A DNA stretch of 47,488 nt from Owenia fusiformis (lineage: Eukaryota; Annelida; Polychaeta; Sabellida; Oweniidae): NCBI GenBank assembly GCA_903813345.2, contig CAIIXF020000032.1, positions 1 through 47,488 on the forward strand. The letters run 5' to 3'. The notes below the pieces were generated by a model. It worked only from the letters and a program-made list of their open reading frames with translations. It was not told the origin of the DNA and did no database searches. Shown piece by piece: positions 40,739-47,488 of this stretch; position 1 is the first letter of the stretch, and each line of letters begins with the position of its first letter. A program made the position numbers and the translations under genes.

Positions 40739-41072
40739 TTGATATCAAGGGCGCTTGGCTCGATGGACATAAGCATGGCACTTCCAGCTCTTTGTGTTCT
40801 GAAAGAGATGCAGTCTCTAAAAAGAATTGTTGGAGCACTTCGGAATGAGAAAATCAGCATGAGGGTTGTGTGCCTGGGCATCATGGCTGAGAAGGATGGT
40901 GACAAACTTCGAGATATATACTGCATCCACTTGGCTAGTTGCGAGAGAGAGCATCTATCAAAGCATGAGAGAAGAACATATGAGGGGTTATGCTAATGCT
41001 AATACAAAAATGGTTTCATCAAAATGCAATTCAATTATCTACAAAAGTAAAAGGTTAACATTTTCTCAGTGA
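40739..41072 (+). pseudogene. Degenerate relative of parts of the 9841-11489 gene
   Basis: The frame at 40739-40996 reads LKEMQSLKRIVGALRNEKIS and then MRVVCLGIMAEKDGDKLRDI and YCIHLASCEREHLSKHERR. The first part matches 10727-10820; the part from ATGGCTGAGAAGG on resembles the start of exon 1 (9841) and its gcatccagttgg word; near 41051 aaaggttaacatt matches the exon-2 end (10681-10693). So parts of the other locus are joined here without introns of the same size, in different order, and with changed frames. Confidence 0.4.
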
Positions 41073-41949
41073 ACCCTGGTGCATCCAGTTTGATCGGCAT
41101 GTTGAATCGTTGCATCAATTTGAGCATTAGATTGATACTAGGACAATCGGTGCAACTGCGAATTCTGTCTGCATCCAATGTTGGTGCCAATCTGATGTCC
41201 TGTCAACCCTCACGCATTAGGCGTGATTGACAATTTTCTTAAACCCTGCATAAATGTCATGCTGTTAAATTGTTTTCAGGTTACAGCACATTCTGCACTC
41301 ATTCCTATCAGCTTCATATCAGCATCTACCTGAAACACATAGGATGTTTGTGGATTAAAAAATGTCGCCAAGAATCTTATACTAGGACTTCAATATTGCT
41401 ATTCTTTGATTCTGATAGAGCTTACTCAGTTCAATAGACAGATTCGCTAGAACCTGGTTGTTTGTGTGTCTGTACCAGAAGGTTCATGCTTTCATTAAGG
41501 GCCCTGGGACTGTACATAACACTGGAGGCCACGCCTAACTATCTGGCAACTGTCATGTAGGCTCAACAATACTAGTAGTGTATGTTTTTACAAAATCTAA
41601 GCCGAAGGTGGAGGGGAAGAAAGGTTATCCTAGAAATCTTAGACTAAAGGATTGTAAGATTGTATTTCCTTGTTTTGGTGGTGCAAAAATGAAAACTTTA
41701 AAAACTGAACCAGTATCTGAGAACTTAAAAGTAAACTAGGTTGGAGACTTTTCAAACTACTAAAGCTTTAAACTGATGTTATTTAAGACGCTGAGATAAA
41801 TGAAATTTCTGTTGTTTGAATTTTTATTTTTTCTTTAGAATTGTTCCACTTACAGAGGTTCATGGTGTAGATGTGACATGGGGACTTTCAAAACATTGTT
41901 CCACTTGTGATGTGTTCTACTTAGTTCCACTGTATTTATTAAACATACA
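41073..41949. other. Non-coding interval
   Basis: No coding signal until about 41840, where gttccacttacagagg and gttccacttg form short direct repeats also found near 3519 and 21341 (gttccactt... gttccacttag). Confidence 0.4.
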
Positions 41950-42741
41950 TCTCAAGATGATGTACATGATACACCAGGAGACCATGAGTTACAGGGGCAT
42001 TTATCAGATTATGAGCATGCACCATGTTCAAAGTTAGCATTTTTACTAACTTTATTCATATTTTCATGGCAAAAAGCATTTAATGTACCATTTGGAGCTG
42101 TTGCTGTTTCATTGTTATTTCTAAAAATGTATTGTGATGTTGCAAGCAATTTAGCCATCACAGATATATTCACCTTGACCCTTGAAATTCTTTCTAGTGT
42201 TTAGAGAGGCAAAGAAATGTTAGGGATCAAGGATTCATTTCAAAAATATGTAGTTTGCGTAAAGTGTCATCATTCATATGAAATTGACAATAATTTGACT
42301 TCAAGGCAAGATGGCTCCAGAATTTCCCCAAAGTGTAGATGCATTCCTTATCCCAATCATCCTAAAAAGACATGGCGTAGTCATTGTAATACACCTCTTT
42401 ACAAAGAGGTCTCTATAATGGTCAAAAGTATTTGAAACCTCTCAAGGAGTTCTGCTACAAAAGTCTAAAAGAATCTTCATCTTTTTTGTTACAAAGGAAG
42501 TTTTTTTTAAAATCATGTCAAAAATGGAAATATAGAGAAAGACACTTTAGGTGATATTTATGATGGATACATTTGGAAAGAGGAAGAAGATTTCTTTTCA
42601 GCTGAAACCAATCTAAGTGTTACATTCAATGTGGATTGGTTCCAGCCCTTTTCTCATTCACAATATTCATTAGGGGCCATGTATTTGATTATTAACAACA
42701 AGGGGGTGAAATGTCTAAGGGATGAAATGATACCCTTTTAA
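41950..42741 (+). pseudogene. Tnp2 (CACTA/EnSpm)-like transposase N-terminal region, broken
   Basis: Frame 1 reads SQDDVHDTPGDHELQGHLSD, KLAFLLTLFIFSWQKAFNVP, then a TAG at 42202-42204, RGKEMLGIKDSFQKYVVCVK and CHHSYE ... YPNHPKKTWRSHCNTPL, stop at 42433. It continues in frame 0 (YLKPLKEFCYKSLK) and returns to frame 1 with GDIYDGYIWKEEEDFF, TFNVDWFQPFSHSQYSLGAM before TAA at 42739-42741. Y-V-V-C-x-K-C-H-x-x-Y, Y-P-N-H-P-x-x-x-x-x-x-C-x-x-P-L, D-G-x-I-W-K and (N/D)-V-D-W-F-Q-P-F in this order are the diagnostic series of the Tnp2-like transposases in animals. At least one stop and two compensating shifts. Confidence 0.75.
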
Positions 42742-42775
42742 TCAATATCTAAGAGTTTTTTTTTATTTCTCTTTA

Positions 42776-42977
42776 ATGCATGTCATCAACATGAGTGAAG
42801 TTGAAGCAAAGTGGTTGTTCAACCAGTTAGGGCACACAGAAGATATCCACTTGTTACACTACAGGTCCACCAGTTCAACAATTGAAAGAGTAGAAATCGC
42901 TAAGCTTTGTATCATGGCAGACTACAACTTCATTAAAGAAAATATCGGGAAGAAACTAGACGATATAAGATTAGAAG
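42776..42977 (+). CDS. Tyrosine-recombinase-like C-terminal exon
   Basis: Frame from 42776: MSEVEAKWLFNQLGHTEDIH, LLHYRSTSSTIERVEIAKLC and NIGKKLDDIRLEG, with the donor gtgaga at 42978. L-x-x-x-x-G-H-T-x-x-I-H-x-x-x-Y-R is the His-...-Tyr end of a tyrosine recombinase fold as carried by Crypton-like and related genes, and the following helix (IAKL) matches their typical tail. The Tyr is a candidate nucleophile. The catalytic Arg and the N-terminal half are not found upstream, where the Tnp2-like fragment lies instead. It is the only intact exon of this group here. Confidence 0.5.
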
Positions 42978-43109
42978 GTGAGATCATTTGAAATAATTTA
43001 TTTTGTATAATTTGATGACAAAGACATCCTGATTCTTTCCTTACATAAAGATCATTGGTTTTCAATTATCTATAAAGCACAGTAGTCTGTCTGTCCGGAC
43101 ATCTCATCC

Positions 43110-43256
43110 ACCGTTCAACCTTGGGTCATCGTACATCATCAAGTATTAGCTTTAGAGGCACTCTACCAAGGCAAAGATATTGTGGCAGTTCTCCCAACTG
43201 GGAGTGGGAAAAGTTTAATCTATATTCTGTTCCACATTCTCTTAGACATGGAAAGT
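43110..43256 (+). pseudogene. RecQ-like helicase exon with intact P-loop, cut by the tandem array
   Basis: Reads VHHQVLALEALYQGKDIVAV, LPTGSGKSLIYILFHILLDM and E. Q-(x)-x-A-L-x-x-L-x-x-G-K-D and L-P-T-G-S-G-K-S are the Q-like motif and Walker A of RecQ/DEAD helicases. The coding sequence stops at 43256, where the 1.1-kb tandem repeat begins (SNQSCPLK then TAA comes from the repeat). It is different from the other two helicase scraps in sequence (GSGKS versus GYGKT). Confidence 0.7.
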
Positions 43257-46200
43257 AACCAATCATGTCCATTGAAATAATTTTTGTATGTCCTCCTGTT
43301 GTATTAAAATAGCAACTGCCATTTTGGGGAATAGATCTACAGGCCAGGTTTCGGGGGTCACTTGCACATGTTTTTTTTATGTTTTATAAGAGGGATATTG
43401 TTCGAGTTGGAATAAAATATAAAATGCATGTTCTTATCCTGTCCTTTGATTGTAATATTAGTCACACTGCACATTAAACATAAAGATTGTTAAAACACTT
43501 AAAATAATATTTTCTTTCGAATAATCCCCAGCTGGCTGCTCTTCATCTGGCAGCACTGATTGAATTATGACCTTAATAAGTGGCCTATACATCAATACAG
43601 TGCTGAATATAGGTCAACAAGATACTAGTGTGCATATAAATGTTATAATAATTAAAGCAGAATACTCATTTTGAAAAATCAGATGAATTATCTTTTTCTC
43701 ATGAGGAGATCCCAATGGAGGGTGTATAAGGTCCTTTAGGCCTACAACAAAACAAAACATAGACAGACATGCTTTGACAAGAAAATACTCAGGAGCCTGA
43801 TATAGAACAGAAAATCAATAAAACTATTAAACTATTTCCTCCAATATATAATCGATTATTTCACTATACTAGGTTCTTTAAAAAGTGACAAAAAAACTCT
43901 GAATTACATTGTAAATAAACAACTGTCTTTACTTTGAGGTTCAATCACACATCTTGGCTCAATCATTTATAAATTATTTAAGGAATAAGGAATGAGATAA
44001 TATTTTATAATAGTTTACAAATAGAAAATACTATGACTTTTTAGTTGTACCAAAACACACTGCTTTAGAAGGTAAACATTTTTATATTATAAATTGAAAA
44101 TATACATGATGTGAGTGGATGGATCTTGCCACACCTTGAAGATGTAAATGGACATTCTCGGCCACACTGCTTTAAAGTGTTACTCCTGCACTATGGAATT
44201 TGAAAATGAGATTCCACCCCCACTCCACAACATTGTTCTTCACTAGTTTGATCTGGCTTAGACCTAGTCTTTTGGTCATTTGAGTCATCTAATTGTTAAT
44301 ATTGTTAAGGTGATTTGGATCATTTTGATCATTTATGTCATTTAGATCATTTTGGTGAACCAATCATGTCCATTGAAATAATTTTTGTATGTCCTCCTGT
44401 AGTATTAAAATAGCAACTGCCATTTTGGGAAATAGATCTACAGGCCAGGTTTCGGGGGCACTTTTCAAAATAATCCAGTCTCCACTGACAGATCTGTTTT
44501 TTGTTTGTTTTATAACAGGGATATTGTTTGAGTTGGAATAAAATATAAAATGCATGTTCTTATCCTGTCCTTTGATTGTAATATTAGTCGCACTGCACAT
44601 TAAACATAAAGATTGTTAAAACACTTAAAATAATATTTTCTTTCGAATAATCCCCAGCTGGCTGCTCTTCATCTGGCAGCACTGATTGAATTATGACCTT
44701 AATAAGTGGCCTATACATCAATACAGTGCTGAATATAGGTCAACAAGATACTAGTGTGCATATAAATGTTATAATTAAAGCAGAATACTCATTTTGAAAA
44801 ATCAGATGAATTATCTTTTTCTCATGAGGAGATCCCAATGGAGGGTGTATAAGGTCCTTTAGGCCTACAACAAAACAAAACATAGACAGACATGCTTTGA
44901 CAAGAAAATACTCAGGAGCCTGATATAGAACAGAAAATCAATAAAACTATTAAACTATTTCCTCCAATATATAATCGATTATTTCACTATACTAGGTTCT
45001 TTAAAAAGTGACAAAAAACCTCTGAATTACATTGTAAATAAACAACTGTCTTTACTTTGAGGTTCAATCACACATCTTGGCTCAATCATTTATAAATTAT
45101 TTAAGGAATAAGGAATGAGATAATATTTTATAATAGTTTACAAATAGAAAATACTATGACTTTTTAGTTGTACCAAAACACACTGCTTTAGAAGGTTTTT
45201 CTTTAAAAACATTTTTATATTATAAATTGAAAATATACATAATGTGAATGGATGGATCTTGCCACACCTTGAAGATGTAAATGGACATTCTCGGCCACAC
45301 TGCTTTAAAGTGTTACTCCTGCACTATGGAATTTGGAAATGAGATTCCACCCCCACTCCACAACATTGTTCTTCACTAGTTTGATCTGGCTTAGACCTAG
45401 TCTTTTGGTCATTTGAGTCATCTAATTGTTAATATTGTTAAGGTGATTTGGATCATTTTGATCATTTATGTCATTTAGATCATTTTGGTGAACCAATCAT
45501 GTCCATTGAAATAATTTTTGTATGTCCTCCTGTAGTATTAAAATAGCAACTGCCATTTTGGAAATAGATCTACAGGCCAGGTTTCGGGGGCCACTTTTCA
45601 AAATAATCCAGTCTCCACTGACGGATCTGTTTTTTGTTTGTTTTATAACAGGGATATTGTTCGAGTTGGAATAAAATATAAAATGCATGTTCTTATCCTG
45701 TCCTTTGATTGTAATATTAGTCGCACTGCACATTAAACATAAAGATTGTTAAAACACTTAAAATAATATTTTCTTTCGAATAATCCCCAGCTGGCTGCTC
45801 TTCATCTGGCAGCACTGATTGAATTATGACCTAATAAGTGGCCTATACATCAATACAGTGCTGAATATAGGTCAACAAGATACTAGTGTGCATATAAATG
45901 TTATAATTAAAGCAGAATACTCATTTTGAAAAATCAGATGAATTATCTTTTTCTCATGAGGAGATCCCAATGGAGGGTGTATAAGGTCCTTTAGGCCTAC
46001 AACAAAACAAAACATAGACAGACATGCTTTGACAAGAAAATACTCAGGAGCCTGATATAGAACAGAAAATCAATAAAACTATTAAACTATTTCCTCCAAT
46101 ATATAATCGATTATTTCACTATACTAGGTTCTTTAAAAAGTGACAAAAAAACTCTGAATTACATTGTAAATAAACAACTGTCTTTACTTTGAGGTTCAAT

Positions 46201-46611
46201 CACACATCTTGGCTCAATCATTTATAAATTATTTAAGGAATAAGGAATGAGATAATATTTTATAATAGTTTACAAATAGAAAATACTATGACTTTTTAGT
46301 TGTACCAAAACACACTGCTTTAGAAGGTAAACATTTTTATATTATAAATTGAAAATATACATGATGTGAGTGGATGGATCTTGCCACACCTTGAAGATGT
46401 AAATGGACATTCTCGGCCACACTGCTTTAAAGTGTTACTCCTGCACTATGGAATTTGAAAATGAGATTCCACCCCCACTCCACAACATTGTTCTTCACTA
46501 GTTTGATCTGGCTTAGACCTAGTCTTTTGGTCATTTGAGTCATCTAATTGTTAATATTGTTAAGGTGATTTATGTCATTTAGATCATTTTGGTGATTTAG
46601 ATCATTTTGAT
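43257..46611 (+). repeat. Three tandem copies of a 1.1-kb unit
   Basis: Units begin at about 43257, 44358 and 45491 (aaccaatcatgtcc; spacings 1101 and 1133) and the third ends at about 46610. Identity is high. Copy 1 lacks about 30 bases (ttcaaaataatccagtctcc) near 43365; copy 2 has an extra 12 bases near 45195. Unit junctions are made of atttagatcatttt-type short repeats. The repeated 78-codon minus-strand ORFs (44364-44600, 45497-45733) are present in copies 2 and 3 only and are not convincing. A single partial copy is at 1121-1297. Confidence 0.95.
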
Positions 46612-47203
46612 CATTTGGTTAGTAGTCAGTTTAGGTCATTTTTAAGATTTTTTATCATACATCTAGGATAATTGGGCTCCTGTCTACTGAGATGATTCTC
46701 AAAACACTGCCTTACACAAGAATCTCAATATGATGACCAGAGTGCAATGCCAATGATTCATCACATCCTGTCAAGGCAGTTGTACATAATTTATGAAATA
46801 CATGAAAGGTGGAAGGTTAACAACACCCAACTTAATGTGTACTTCACGATGGCCACTATTTGACCAAGTTAAAGTTAGACCACCAGGTTGATTGCTGAGG
46901 GGAAAACACCAATAGGTAAAAAACAATATGTGTTTTGTCTTGTTTTTAAATTAGTAGTAGCAGCCAATAGTTATGTTTTGTTGAAATCTAACCGGATATG
47001 ACAAAATAAGTTAAAAATTTTCAATAAATAATCACATTATCAAACTTTGCATAAACAGAGGCGGAGAACAAATTAAATCACCACCAGTAATTTCTTTCAA
47101 GCCACAGTTTTTTGGAACAGGTTTTATAACCAGATTGTAACATAAATGCTTGTTCATTATTGATATTTATTATAACTTCAATTAGCAGAAAAGTGGACAG
47201 TAG
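46612..47203. other. Non-coding interval
   Basis: A short extension of the (g)atcatttt repeats reaches 46640. I see nothing else up to the acceptor at 47202-47203. Confidence 0.45.
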
Positions 47204-47437
47204 AGATATCGGGTAAAATACAATGACAGATGGTCGCAAAAATATCCTGTGGCACCCTCTAAAAATGGAAGCCATTTATATCTCTGCAATGTGTGCAAGA
47301 AAGAACCAACTTGTGGTTCCGGAGAGGATTATATCAAGCGGCATTGCAAGAGCAAAGCACACAAATCGATCCTTGATAGTATTGTCCATACAAAGCCCTT
47401 GGTACAACAGAAAGAGGAAGACAATCTTAAATGCCAG
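47204..47437 (+). CDS. hAT-type zinc-finger exon, intact
   Basis: 78 codons, phase-symmetric, from an AG at 47202-47203 to the donor gtaaat at 47438. Reads RYRVKYNDRWSQKYPVAPSK, SHLYLCNVCKKEPTCGSG and DYIKRHCKSKAHKSIL. The pattern W-x-x-x-Y-P ... Y-L-C-x-x-C ... G-x-x-x-I-x-R-H-x-x-S-x-x-H-K is the N-terminal zinc finger (C-x2-C ... H-x6-H) of hAT-related transposases and domesticated relatives such as ZNF862-type proteins. The rest of the protein would be downstream, outside the window. No stop or shift is seen. The other frames here (47223-47441) are shadows. Confidence 0.6.
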
Positions 47438-47488
47438 GTAAATATTTAGTTGCATTGTGAAAACTGCTTATCAGATTTACACCAATTT

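Noticed and set aside
44364-45733. 78-codon minus ORFs repeated in the 1.1-kb units
   Set aside because: Present in two of three units only because of indels; no domain, and the third unit is broken at the same place without sign of constraint.
1-47488. tRNA, rRNA or other structured RNA genes
   Set aside because: I looked for A/B box-like words and conserved rRNA blocks and did not see any convincing ones; a tRNAscan or Infernal run would be decisive.

Overview
The window reads as non-coding-rich, AT-rich DNA from an animal genome. There are no prokaryotic operons or Shine-Dalgarno-led gene runs. Instead there are short exon-sized open stretches bounded by pyrimidine-tract/AG acceptors and GTAAGT-like donors, many minisatellites, and a dense layer of decayed transposable elements. 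The mix (Penelope-like RT, hAT, Tnp2/CACTA-like, Ginger-type integrase, Helitron-type ends, RAG1 N-terminus-like zinc domain, P2X7-tail-like domain) fits a marine or aquatic invertebrate. A mollusc is my best guess, but that is inference.

Layout. 1-8.9 kb: a helicase P-loop scrap at the edge, a seed copy of a repeat amplified at 43-46 kb, copy A of a composite repeat (OTU-protease-like exon, a 'TTDDVEGFF' exon, a WCxCGK cysteine motif interrupted by a 25-bp minisatellite), then a run of plausible exons with coiled coils (4.8-7.6 kb), an acidic exon and a Helitron-like 3' end. 9.8-11.5 kb: a small multi-exon gene model including one C2H2-like finger. 11.7-12.6 kb: degenerate array. 13.5-15.0 kb: the 3' end of a non-LTR retrotransposon interrupted by a 707-bp hAT-type MITE with a perfect 8-bp target duplication. 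15.2-19.8 kb: fragments of a P2X7-tail-like exon, a Myb/SANT-like domain, a protein kinase, a DDE integrase, a MULE-like transposase and a hAT/ZNF862-like transposase. 19.95-22.1 kb: copy B of the composite repeat. 22-29 kb: anonymous exons, palindromic satellite and local duplications. 29.3-31.2 kb: Penelope-like RT scrap and a probable LTR. 31.7-35.2 kb: exon scraps, a foldback element, a CXC-like domain and a RecQ-like P-loop. 35.5-37.8 kb: a probable MITE, a 51-bp minisatellite and copy C of the composite repeat. 38-40 kb: a second Helitron-like end, then a RAG1 N-terminus-like zinc domain leading into a 22-residue repeat ORF. 41.9-43.3 kb: Tnp2-like, tyrosine-recombinase-like and RecQ-like fragments in series. 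43.3-46.6 kb: three tandem copies of a 1.1-kb unit. 47.2 kb: an intact-looking hAT-type zinc-finger exon.

I see no complete, clearly functional cellular gene. Most protein-coding signal is mobile-element derived and broken by stops or frameshifts. The strongest leads are the RAG1 N-terminus-like/22-residue-repeat locus, the composite OTU/cysteine-rich repeat family with three copies, the nested hAT-in-LINE insertion whose removal heals the LINE frame, and the 1.1-kb array sitting exactly after a helicase exon. Homology calls come from recognising motifs by eye; no database search was run.
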